Shown: one piece after another, positions 29,739 through 39,415 of the stretch
How positions within the stretch are numbered: position 1 is the first letter of the stretch
How the letters are laid out: every line of letters starts with the position of its first letter
Assembly (NCBI GenBank): GCA_009363875.1
Contig: CM018689.1
Span: forward strand, 1,278,501-1,342,500
DNA from: Mikania micrantha
Lineage: Eukaryota > Streptophyta > Magnoliopsida > Asterales > Asteraceae
DNA length: 64,000 nucleotides
Direction of reading: 5' to 3'
The notes under the pieces: model-generated
Told to the model about the DNA's origin: nothing
The model's database searches: none
Seen by the model: only the letters and a program-made list of their open reading frames with translations
Made by a program: the position numbers and the translations under genes

Positions 29739-30115
29739 GAGTTTTGATTTCAGGTCAAAACTTTGCAGCTAGACATAAAGTTAGTGCGGGGTCTTCTACA
29801 GTTTTGATTTCAGGTCAAAACTTTGCAGCTAGACGTAAAGTCAGTGCGGGTCTTCATCAAGTTTCTGATTTCAGGTCAGAACTTGGGTTAAGACATAAAG
29901 TCTCATCTCTTCTCCTGCTATACCTACAAAACAATAAGATTTTTGCATTGCTGTAGGGGTCTTCTACAGTTTTGATTTCAGGTCAAAACTTTGTAGCTAG
30001 ACATAAAGTCTGTGCATGGTCTTGATCAAGTTATGATTTCAGGTCAGAACTTGGGTTAAGACATAAAGTCTCATCTCTTCTCCTGCTATACCTACAAAAC
30101 AGTAAGATTTTTGCA
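29739..30115 (+). repeat. Five-copy hairpin repeat array in the Tat 3' region
   Basis: Each copy has an 8-10 bp stem closed over the constant loop TTTCAGG, followed by a GACATAAAGT tail. Copies: 29740-29762 and 29800-29822 and 29968-29990 (AGTTTTGA / TCAAAACT), 29859-29884 (AAGTTTCTGA / TCAGAACTT) and 30028-30052 (AAGTTATGA / TCAGAACTT). Two copies are followed by the same CTCTTCTCCTGCTATACC block. Confidence 0.8.
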
Positions 30116-30268
30116 TAGCTGGGAATCAGGATTCCTGATGCCCCTCATATGCTCGATTAGTAGGAATATACAAGAATATATCGGAGTATATTAGGATATA
30201 CTTAAATATTTGGAAATATAAATGCAGATTATAATGTGATAACCTTTTATAGTTTAATACAATAAGTC

Positions 30269-31315
30269 TTATGTAAAGTATAGCTTAAGATGAATGGCAT
30301 TCCAAGATCTTGGAAGAGGTTCTCCTTCCATGTTGGTTAATTTGTATGCCCCTTTTCCAGCTTCGGATTCTATCTTATAGGGTCCTTCCCATTTCGGAGC
30401 AAGTTTTCCATCAGCTGGATTGGTGGTATTCTGAAATGCCTTCCTTAAAACCAAATCACCAACTTGAAATCTTCGTATCCTAATATTCTTATTATAGGAT
30501 CTAGATATCTTTTGTTGATATGTTGCCATCCTTATTCTCGCAATATCCCTAAGTTCATCGATAGTATCTAGATCCTCAGATAGTATTTCCTTGTTGGATT
30601 CTAGATTTTGTAGACTTGATCTTGCAGTAGGGACAACCAGTTCAGTTGGGAGAACAGCTTCAGAACCATACACTAAAGAGAATGGTGTTTGACCAGTTGC
30701 ATTCTTTGTGGTTGTTCTATCAGCCCATAGAACAAATGGAAGTTCTTCAGCCCACTTTCCTTTCTTGGATCTCAACTTTTTCTTAAGGTTGTTTATTATA
30801 ATCTTGTTGCTTGATTCTGCTTGACCATTAGCTTGAGGATGAACAGGTGTAGAGGTGATCATGTTTATGCCCCAGCTTTCACAAAAGTTTGTAGTCCTTT
30901 TGCCTATGAACTGAGACCCATTGTCACAAGTGATTTCTGCGGGTATCCCAAACCTAGTCAGGATATTTCTCTTTATGAATGAGATTACTTCTTTTTCTCT
31001 AACTTGCACAAAGGCTTCAGCCTCAATCCATTTTGAGAAGTTATCTGTCATAGCAAGAATAAACACCTTTCCTCCGGGTGCTTTGGGTAATTTTCCTACT
31101 ATATCCATTCCCCATTTCATGAATGGCCATGACGAGACTATTGGATGTAGAGGTTCAGCTGGTTGATGAAGTATATTGCTATGTCTTTGACAAGCATCAC
31201 ACTTCTGGGAATTAGACATTGCATCTCTTCTCATGGTCGGCCAAAAGTACCCTGTTCTCAGGATCTTTGAGAATAATGCTCTTCCCCCGGTGTGATTTCC
31301 ACAATCTCCTTTCAT
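30269..31315 (-). CDS. Tat integrase (last part of pol)
   Basis: 348 codons on the minus strand. The zinc domain is near the start (GNHTGGRALFSK ... CDACQRHSN). The DDE core follows: D in KWGMDIVGKLP, D in ITCDNGSQFIG, E in PQANGQAESSNK. A conserved tail contains RIRRFQVGDLVLRKAF and GPYKI. It would join element cDNA to host DNA. It overlaps the upstream frame at 31212-31315, where a one-base shift breaks the polyprotein, so the first Met here is not a natural start. No chromodomain is seen, as expected for Tat. Confidence 0.88.
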   Translation of the reverse strand: MKGDCGNHTGGRALFSKILRTGYFWPTMRRDAMSNSQKCDACQRHSNILHQPAEPLHPIVSSWPFMKWGMDIVGKLPKAPGGKVFILAMTDNFSKWIEAEAFVQVREKEVISFIKRNILTRFGIPAEITCDNGSQFIGKRTTNFCESWGINMITSTPVHPQANGQAESSNKIIINNLKKKLRSKKGKWAEELPFVLWADRTTTKNATGQTPFSLVYGSEAVLPTELVVPTARSSLQNLESNKEILSEDLDTIDELRDIARIRMATYQQKISRSYNKNIRIRRFQVGDLVLRKAFQNTTNPADGKLAPKWEGPYKIESEAGKGAYKLTNMEGEPLPRSWNAIHLKLYFT

Positions 31316-32015
31316 GGATATCTTTCATTACTTCCAGACTTTCAGGTTTCTCCAAACACCTCAAGTATGGGCCTGATACTGATTTCCTATATAAGATATC
31401 TCGTATGATTGTGTATCTAGATACTTTATCTTTAAAAGCTCTAGGATTTGTTTCTTCATCAGGTATCTTTCCTGTTTGAAGGTAGTTCTTAATAGGGATA
31501 GTCCAGGATATTTCGTGTGCTTCTGAGTGATGAACTTCGGTATTCTCGGGTTCACTATCCTGATCTGTATCCTGCATATCTATCGCTGGTCTTAAAATAT
31601 GTAGTATAGGAATGTTAATATCCTCATGGATCCTTAGGGATGATGTTAAGTTTGCCAGTGCATCTGCTTCGGCATTCTCATCCCTTGGCACTTGAGTGAT
31701 ATCAAAGTTGAAAAAATATCCTGAAATATCCTTAACTATTTCTAAGTATTTTGCCAATTCATCTCCTTTAGTCATGTAAGAACCGTTAAATTGATTGTCT
31801 ATCAGTAGGGAATCGACAAAAACATGTAGGTTTCTGATGTTCATATCCCTAGCCAATTGAAGTCCTGCTATTAGAGCTTCATATTCTGCTTCATTATTAG
31901 TTGCTTGAAATTCACAACTAATTGATTGGGGTATTATGTCCCTTGTGGCGATTTTAGTATTATACCTAATCCTGTTCCTCTTACGTTTGAAGATCCATCT
32001 GTGAACAAAGTCCAC
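31212..32015 (-). pseudogene. Tat second (archaeal-type) RNase H and linker to integrase
   Basis: The minus-strand frame contains ATNNEAEYEALIAGLQLA, VFVDSLLIDNQ and PRDENAEADALANL, the signature of the additional RNase H that Tat elements carry after the ordinary one. The catalytic first Asp region is just upstream (32000-32040) in a shifted frame. A linker then leads toward integrase until the shift near 31300. Having both RNase H types is what places this element in Tat. Confidence 0.82.
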
Positions 32016-32065
32016 TCACCAGTATCTTCATCTAAGAGTTTGATTTCTAGATCCACTTCTGGTTG

Positions 32066-33550
32066 TTAATCACTACTAAAATTAGCCACAAAGTCTGCTA
32101 AAGCTTGTGACTTAATTGTTGTTCTTGGTTCATAGATCAAATCATAGGTATTGAGTTTAACTAACCATTTTGCCATCATTCCTGATAGCTCAGGTTTTCT
32201 CAATACAGGTTTGATAGGATAATTTGTCTTAATGTGTATTCTATGTGTCTCAAAGTAATGCCTTAGTTTAGTTGACGCCATAACCATAGCCAAAATTAGC
32301 TTTTCTAAGTGAGAATATCTAGTCTCGGCATCTACTAGGCTTTTACTTACATAGTACACGGGATGTTGTGATCCCTGATGATCCTTAACTAACACAGCAC
32401 TTACAGTAGCTCGGGATACTGCTAAGTATAATGATAGTGGTTCACCATCTTCTGGTCTCATGAGCAACGACGGTGAGGATAACTATTCCTTTAGATCCTG
32501 AAGTGCCTTCTCATGCTCTTCATCCCATTGGAATTTCTTATTATTTTTAAGGATATCGTAGAATATTTTAAATTTTTCGGAAGACCTTGAGATGAATCTA
32601 TTGAGTGCGGCTATTCTTCCTATTAGTCTTTGCACTTCTTTTATGTTCTTTGGGGATTTGAGGTTTAAGATTGCTTGAATTTGTTCCGGGCTAGCCTCTA
32701 TTCCTCTTTTAGTGACCATATATCCCAAGAACTTTCCTGATCTTACCCCGGAATGACACTTAGATGGGTTCAGATACATATTGTAGCGGTCCAGGATATC
32801 GAAGGATTCCTGAAGATCCCTAAGATGATTCTCGGTTATCTTCTATTTGACCACCATATCATCAATATATACCTCCATAGTGTCCCCCAGTTTCTCTTTG
32901 AACATCATGTTCACAAGTCTCTGGTATGTGGCTCCAGCATTCTTCAAGCCAAATGGCATTGCTGTATAGCAATATATCCCTGTTGGCGTCGTGAAGGCTG
33001 TAACTTCTTGATCCGAAGGTTCCATTTGAATTTGTTGAAATCCTGCTGATGCATCCATGAAAGTTGACATTTCATGTCCTGCTGTTACATCTACCATGGA
33101 GTCTATATATGGTAATGGAAAGGGGTCTTTAGGACAAGCCTTGTTGAGGTCTGTGTAATCCACACAAACTCTCCACTTTCCATTCTTCTTTTGAACCACG
33201 ACTACATTGGCTAACCACTTTGGAAATTTCACCTCTCTAATCATTTTTGCTTTGAGGAGTTTCTCTACTTACTCTTGAATGATTAGATTTCTTTCGGGTG
33301 CAAACTTCCTTCTCTTTTGGTGGACAGGCTTAATATTCCTATCTATCCCTAACTTAGGTGTAATCAAATCTGAGGATATTCCAGTCATATCCTCATGTTT
33401 CCATGCAAATGTGGAAACTCTTGATTTCATAAAAGAAATCAGTTTCTCTTCAATATCCTCAGGGATATTTGTCCCTATAAGGACCTTGACCTCAGGATCA
33501 TCAGGATTTAAAGGTACTTCCTTTACTTCCTTTTCCCTATATTCTTGAGT
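32066..33550 (-). pseudogene. Tat reverse transcriptase and first RNase H, with several stops
   Basis: Frames 32843-33244, 32483-32779 and 32066-32467. RT shows KKNGKWRVCVDYTDLNKA, AGFQQIQM, YTAMPFGLKNAGATYQR and the catalytic YIDDMVVK. The connection region is FLGYMVTKRGIEASPEQI ... IGRIAALNRFISR. RNase H shows YYVSKSLVDAETRY and KLRHYFETH. Stops interrupt at about 33243, 32840, 32780 and 32468. The stretch 33245-33550 upstream is still readable as polyprotein (LIGTNIPEDIEEKL). The catalytic Asp pair is kept. Confidence 0.85.
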
Positions 33551-33727
33551 ATCCCCAAGGTCACACTTTGATTACTACGCTGATGAAGGTCTAGTAGTTC
33601 CCTTCATCGAAGATGAATAGCACTACTTGGCTTCTTGCTGATTGCTGTTGATCTTCACTACTCCCCATGGTGTTGGCAACTTGACACATTGATGTTAGGT
33701 CGAAGGGACTGCTTTCATGTCATGTAT
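33551..33727. other. Decayed joint between Tat protease and RT
   Basis: Minus-strand reading contains several stops between LGRP at 33730 and the RT leader. It is probably decayed polyprotein rather than a true spacer. Confidence 0.4.
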
Positions 33728-35875
33728 TCAAGGTCTACCTAGTATAATATTATAACAAGATAGGGAATCTATTATACAAAAATGTTGCATAGAGTTTACC
33801 CCCTCGATGTATACCGGTAGCTTGATTTCTCCAACAGTGGCTTTAGCTTTAGCTTCACCACTGAATCCAACCAGGATCAGAGATTTGGTAGTTATCTCTG
33901 ATTCAGGGATATTCATCCTCTTGAGTGTTTCCAATTGGATGATGTTGACCGAGATTCCTCCATCTATAAGTATCCTGCGTACAATGTGGTTAGCAACATA
34001 TAATGTAATGACTAACCCATTATGATGAGGATCCAAGATATTCTCGCGATCTTGTTCTTCAAAAGACACCACTGTTTCAGTTGTAAGTGTTGATATCTTT
34101 GTGGGTCTTTCTCCATTCTCCATCTTGGCTTCTTTAGCATGTTTCCTAGCTGCGGAATAAGAGGTACCACAAATGTCAGAACCACTAGAAATAAAGTTGA
34201 TTACCTTGGCATCCTTTGGTGGGGATGCGGCTCTTTTTGGGAATCCGTTGGAATCCTGTCTTCTTTCTTTCTTTTTCCCCAGTAGTTCCGTAAGATGGCC
34301 TTTGCTTAGTAGATAGCTTATTTCTTTCCGTAGTGCAATGCAATCGTCGGTTATGTGGCCGAAGTCTTCATGAAAGGCACACCACTTGGATTTGTCCCTT
34401 GTAGCAAATTTCTTTTCCTTTGGTGGCCATCTAGCTTTTTCACCTAAATCCTGCATAACACACATTAATTCAGAAATATCAACAGAAAAACAATAGTCAG
34501 ATATCCTGTGATATTCTTCATCATCCTCATCTTCATCCACATAATTGATCTTGTGGTTATCAGCCTTGTAGTATGGTTTGGATTTGAAAGACTTGCTTGT
34601 TGGTGAATCCAATTTTCTTTTGCCTTGATCATTGGGAGGTGTTGTAGTGATCCTTTTCTGGATTTCTTTGTCATCCTCTAGCCTGATGAATCTCAATGCG
34701 CGGTTCCGAACTTCGTCCATGTTCCTGCAAGGATTCATAACTAAGTGATCATAGAAAGGTGAGTTTCTTTGTAATCCCATCTTAAATGCTTGAATAGCCG
34801 TATTGATATCCAGATTAGGGATATCTAGGGATTCTCTGCCAAATTTGTAGACATAGCTCCTGAGGGATTCGTCGGATCCCAGGGTTATCCTGTATAGATC
34901 ACTGGTCAGCCTCTCAAACATCCTGCTACAAGAAAACTGATTGTGAAATAGATTAATCAGATGAGCAAATGAAGTTATTGAATAGGGAGGAACATTAAGC
35001 AACCATTTCAGGGCTGCCCCTGTCAATGTTGAACCAAATCCTTTGCATAAGCATGCTTCCTTCAACTGTGGAGGTATAGTGTTAGTTTCCATCCTTTCCC
35101 TATATTGTGCCACATGTTCTTCAGGATCTGTGGTTTCATCATACAACTTCATGGTTGTAGTTTGGAATCTTTTGGGGATCTCAGCATCACATATTGGTGG
35201 AGCAAATCTAGAGATCCTGTGGGTTGTGATAGGAACCTCAGGAATAGGCTTGACCACTCCGGAAACACTAGAGATCATGTCTCTTAGTTTCTGAATCTCC
35301 TTAGCCACTTGGGGGTTTAATTCGGATTCCTGCACAGAACCAAAGTTAGTAGTATCAATGGGAGAATAGTTAAAAGTATTGCTGGTAATGGGAATTAGAC
35401 AAGAAGTCCCCAAGATATTGGTATTATCCCGATATATCCTTAACCCTTGGGATCCTGAAGGATCCCCGAGACTAGTCTGCATGGGAATAAAGTCTCCGGA
35501 ATGATTCCCAGACATCCCTGATGTCCCGAAATCCAGTATCCTTGGAGCCAATAGAGTTGAAGTTTCGATCTGCTTATTCTTTTCAGCCCTCAAAGTTTCC
35601 ATTTCTCTAAGAAGCCTTTGATTCATTTTCTGTTGATCCAACATTTGGTGCTGAACCTGTTGAAACATACTCAAAATTTCATTGTTAGAAACAAGTATGG
35701 GAGCAGAAGTGGTCAACCTTGTTGATGGAACACTTTCGGCTACAAATGTAGCTTTCTTCCCAGGATTGCTAGGATTATCAGACTTCTTGGAAAAAACAGG
35801 AATCTGCGAGGACACATTAGTAGTAGTAGCAGAAACAGTAGGTAATGAAGAAGTAGATCTCGGTTGTGAAGCCAT
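33728..35875 (-). CDS. Tat gag-protease (715 residues)
   Basis: It starts MASQPRSTSSLP at 35875, about 80 bp inside the 5' LTR, and is open for 715 codons. Retrotransposon gag domain at about residues 235-350 (FQTTTMKLYDETTDPEEH; LKWLLNVPPYSITSFAHL). A zinc-like H/C segment is near 500 (WCAFHEDFGHITDDC). Aspartic protease is at about 625-715, with active site ILIDGGISVN and flap-side GEIKLPVYIEG. A TGA at 33728-33730 stands where relatives have Trp after LGRP, cutting it from RT. Gag would form particles and protease would process the polyprotein. Confidence 0.88.
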   Translation of the reverse strand: MASQPRSTSSLPTVSATTTNVSSQIPVFSKKSDNPSNPGKKATFVAESVPSTRLTTSAPILVSNNEILSMFQQVQHQMLDQQKMNQRLLREMETLRAEKNKQIETSTLLAPRILDFGTSGMSGNHSGDFIPMQTSLGDPSGSQGLRIYRDNTNILGTSCLIPITSNTFNYSPIDTTNFGSVQESELNPQVAKEIQKLRDMISSVSGVVKPIPEVPITTHRISRFAPPICDAEIPKRFQTTTMKLYDETTDPEEHVAQYRERMETNTIPPQLKEACLCKGFGSTLTGAALKWLLNVPPYSITSFAHLINLFHNQFSCSRMFERLTSDLYRITLGSDESLRSYVYKFGRESLDIPNLDINTAIQAFKMGLQRNSPFYDHLVMNPCRNMDEVRNRALRFIRLEDDKEIQKRITTTPPNDQGKRKLDSPTSKSFKSKPYYKADNHKINYVDEDEDDEEYHRISDYCFSVDISELMCVMQDLGEKARWPPKEKKFATRDKSKWCAFHEDFGHITDDCIALRKEISYLLSKGHLTELLGKKKERRQDSNGFPKRAASPPKDAKVINFISSGSDICGTSYSAARKHAKEAKMENGERPTKISTLTTETVVSFEEQDRENILDPHHNGLVITLYVANHIVRRILIDGGISVNIIQLETLKRMNIPESEITTKSLILVGFSGEAKAKATVGEIKLPVYIEGVNSMQHFCIIDSLSCYNIILGRP

Positions 35876-35940
35876 TTTTCACGTATTTCTTATGAAAACG
35901 CCTTTGAACAAGGTTTTTATAAAAAAAACACAAGTTTGCC

Positions 35941-35955
35941 CCACGGTGGGCGCCA
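35941..35955 (-). promoter_or_regulatory. Tat primer-binding site
   Basis: Minus-strand TGGCGCCCACCGTGG lies a few bases inside the 5' LTR end. TGGCGCC at this position is the usual start of a tRNA 3'-end complement in plant Tat-type elements. I cannot fix the exact tRNA by eye. Confidence 0.65.
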
Positions 35956-35958
35956 AAT

Positions 35959-36709
35959 TGTTTCGGGTAAAAATTAACAAGTGTAACTTTTAGCAAAATC
36001 GAATTAGTTTAGTGGGGTATTGTGCTTTATAATCAAGAAAACAGTTTATAAGCAAAATGCAATAAAAATATCCCTAAGGATCCCTAGGGATATTTCAGAA
36101 TATAAAATAGAAAAACAGCCAAACACACAAGATTTATACGAGGGAAAGCCCTTAATCCCTTAGGATTGCCGGCATAAAAACCTCGGGGGGTGACAATCGT
36201 CACTCTACCTTGTTCTTATTAATACGAAATGTAAGATTACAATACAAGAGCGTAATTGATCGATCACTATGTGTTCGAGAACTCTGAATGCAGTGAATGT
36301 GAACAAGAAATAATCAGAAGTAAGCTAAGTGAGCAGTGTGTTTTCCTAGATCGATATTGCCTCAATTTATAGTGAAAATGATACAATGATAGTCAAAGGT
36401 TGTTCCTTATAATTCGGTCCAGTCTCCAATCATGCGTCGAGCAACTTTTAGTAGACGTTATCATGCAGTCCACATTCTTCTTCATATTCCGGATAGATAG
36501 GCATAATTATTGCATATAATCTGTTGACTCATTTCAAACGTTAGTAGCACATGTTGAATAATAAAGTAATAAATTATAAACTATCATTATTTATTATTCA
36601 AGTCATCAGATCACATAAATTTATATATGCAAATATTCCTAATTATCCCGAAATATTCCGTATCCTGAATTATTCTGAATTATAAGGATAAATTTTTACA
36701 GGTATAACA
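35959..36709 (-). repeat. 5' LTR of the Tat element (751 bp)
   Basis: Pairs with 13523-14268. A TATA-like CTATAAATTG (minus) lies at 36363-36372. Differences from the left LTR are mostly transitions plus a 5-bp GACTC insertion. Confidence 0.9.
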
Positions 36710-36714
36710 GTGAG

Positions 36715-37340
36715 TATCCAAACTTCCACCAAAATCTATAACACATGCTCTAACCATGTCTTCTAATGTTTGAATTGTCCACTCACTTTGCCCATCAGTT
36801 TGCGGATGATATCGGTGCTTAGGTCCAAGCGAGTCCCTAAGACTTGCTGTAAAGTTTTCCAGAATCTCGAAGTAAAACAACTGTCTCGATTAGATATGAT
36901 TGAGACAGGTACCCATGTCTTGATACAATTTCATTTACATATAATTGGGCTAACTTTTCCATCTTGTAATCTTCTCTTATGGGCTAGAAATGAGCAAATT
37001 TCGTTAATCGGTCTACTATAACCCATATGGCATCATGCCCTCTCGTGGTTCTGGGCAATTTTGTGATAAAATCCATAGTAATTCTTTCCCACTTCCATTT
37101 AGGAATTTTCGGCTGTTGTAATAAACCAGAGGGTTTTTGATGTTCGACCTTGACCTTAGAACAAGTCAAACATTTCCCTACATAAGTAATGATGGTTCTC
37201 TTCATTCGAGGCCACCAATACTTACTTTTCATATCCATATACATCTTATCATTCCCAGGTTGTATCGAGTATTTTGTCTTTTGAGCTTCATCCATTATTA
37301 CCTCCCGTAGATTACCATACATCGGATCCATGTCCGGTTG
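36715..37340 (-). pseudogene. Outer Tekay integrase, N-terminal zinc domain and core
   Basis: Minus strand. Frame 36984-37331 gives the zinc domain, then WKWERITMDFITKLP with the first catalytic Asp. Frame 36680-36880 gives YHPQTDGQSEWTIQTLED with the catalytic Glu. In the zinc domain both His positions read Gln (EAQKTKYSIQPGNDK) while CLTCSK is kept. Frameshifts lie around 36880-36980. It continues at 13522. Confidence 0.82.
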
Positions 37341-38715
37341 TTAAATTTTTGTGTGTTGTTATCGCCATATACAAACTTCTTTTCTAAACCATTTAATCCT
37401 TCCTTTTCCACGTTGGTTTCCTTAAGTGCTTCTTGTTGTGATTCTTGAAACTAGGAGATCAGATTTGTTTGCACGGTCATTTGCAGAGCACGTACTCTGA
37501 GTGGTTTAACCCTCTCTTTTCTGCTTAGGGCATCGGCAACTACGTTTGCTTTTCCTAGATGGTAGCGAATCTCACAGTCATAATCGCTTAGTAATTCTAC
37601 CCATCTTCTTTGTCTCATATTTAACATCTTCTGGTCAAAAATGTGTTGAAGACTTTTGTGGTCGATGTAGATGACACACTTTGTTCAGTAAATGTAGTGT
37701 CTCCAAATCTTGAGTGCGAACACGACAATTCTAATTCATGGGTTGTGTAGTTCTTTTCATGCAACTTAAGTTGTCGAGAGGCATAGGAAATTACCTGGTT
37801 TCGTTGCATTTGAACACACCCACATCCCTGGTGTGATGCATCACAATATACTAGAAAGTCGTTTGTTCTTTCAGGTAAGGTTAGTATGGGTGCACTGCAC
37901 AACTTTTGTCTCAAAATATCAAATGCCTGTTGTTGTTTATCTCCCCATTCAAACTTGACATTTTTCTTGGTAAGTGATGTTAATGGTTTGGTAATTTTGG
38001 AGAAATTCTCTATGAAACGCCTATAATAACCAGCTAATCCTAAAAATTGTCTTATTTGAGTGCGGGTTTTTGGAACTTCCCACTTCTTGATGGCTTCTAC
38101 CTTTGCTAGATCTACTTGAATTCCTTTTTCACTTACGACATGCCCGAGAAATTGAACTTCACGCATCCAAAATTCACATTTTGCGAACTTAGCGTAAAGT
38201 TTTTCCTTCCTTAGTAATTCTAAAATCAACCTTAGATGTTTCTCGTGATCCTCTTTTTTTTTTGTGAATAAATAAGAATATCATCGATGAATACAATTAC
38301 AAACTTGTCCAAGTAAGGTGTACATACTCGGTTCATGAGGTCCATGAAAACAGCCGGTGCATTTGTTAAGCCGAAAGGCATTACTAAGAATTCATAATGG
38401 CCATACTTGGTTCTGAATGCGGTTTTTGAAACATCATCTTCTTTAACTTTCAATTGGTGGTATCCAGACCTTAGGTCTATTTTGGAGAAGTAGCTGGATC
38501 CTTATAGTTGGTCAAACAGATCACCAATTCGAGGAAGGGGGTATCGATTTTTCATGGTTACTTTGTTCAAATCCCGATAGTCTATACACATTCTTGATGT
38601 TCCGTCCTTCCTGTTAACAAACAACACAGGTGCTCCCCATGGTGAGAAATTTGGTCTAATAAACCCTTTATCCAAAAGCTCTTGTAATTGGATCATCAAC
38701 TCTTTCATTTCTTAT
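37341..38715 (-). pseudogene. Outer Tekay reverse transcriptase and RNase H
   Basis: Frames 38502-38708, 38232-38453 and 37621-38229. RT blocks: RKDGTSRMCIDYRDLNKVT, YEFLVMPFGLTNAPAVF and the catalytic FIDDILIYS. The connection is FLGHVVSEKGIQVD ... FLGLAGYYRRFIE. RNase H has YCDASHQGCGCVQM and THELELS, then a frameshift near 37700. The last segment to 37480 is readable as the RNase H tail and linker. A stop follows FDQL at 38502-38504 and a shift in a T8 run near 38260. Not functional. Confidence 0.85.
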
Positions 38716-39415
38716 GGTGCGAGTCTGTATGGTGATTTAGCAACAGGGGCTGCACCGGGCATCTGGTCAATTCGAAATTCAACTTGTCTTGTTGGCGGGA
38801 GTCCAGGATACTCATCAGGAAATACATCAGGGTACTCTGACACAATAGGTACATCTTCAATTTGTTTCTCTTTTTCTTCACTTAGCACATATGCCAAGTA
38901 TGCTGTACATCCCTTTTTTAAACATTTGTTGGCCTTCATGCAAGAAATGATATTCACAATCTCCCTTGTCCTTTCTCCATGGATAACTAGTATCATCCCG
39001 TCTGTCTTGGGAATCTTTAAAAGTTTCTTATCACAAATAATTTCTGCTTTATTTTCTGCTAGCTAGTCCATACCCACAACAATATCGAACTCGCCTAATT
39101 GTACTGGCATTAAATTTAAGTGGAATAAATGACCATCCAAATTTATGGTACAATTGTTTATTATTTCACCAGTCTCAATTGTTTTACCATATGCTTGTTC
39201 TACGGTATATACCTCGGTTAGCTTAGAAGAGTCTAGCTTAATCCTAGGTCTAAAGTTTGTTGAGACAAAACTTTTGCTAGCACTAGTATCAAATAATATG
39301 AAGGCATAGTGATTATTTACTAGAAACATACCGGTTATGACGTGAGACTCACCACGGGCATTTTCTGCATTCATAACAAAGGCTCTACCTTTTGGTCTTC
39401 CAACAGTGTTCTTTT
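38712..39415 (-). pseudogene. Outer Tekay protease and protease-RT linker
   Basis: Frame 39063-39374 carries the protease: NHYAFILFDTSASKSFVS, with DTS where the family has DTG or DSG, and QLGEFDIVVGMD ending in TAG, where Trp is usual. Frame 38712-38996 is the linker (YPDVFPDEYPGLPPTRQVEF), which leads into RT. The changed active-site Gly alone should inactivate it. Confidence 0.82.

Larger units (their letters stand above)
13523..36709 (-). mobile_element. Tat/Retand-type Ty3/gypsy element with antisense gene
   Basis: Flanked by GTGAG at 13518-13522 and 36710-36714. The LTRs are 746 and 751 bp with ends TGTTTCGGG and GGTATAACA. Minus-strand order is gag-PR, RT, RNase H, a second RNase H and integrase. 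The additional RNase H after the first is diagnostic of the Tat lineage. Between integrase and 3' LTR lies a long region with tandem repeats and a plus-strand intron-containing gene. That region is interrupted by a copia element at 14946-26632. Without the copia it is about 11.5 kb. The LTRs differ at about 20 sites plus a 5-bp indel by eye. Confidence 0.88.
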
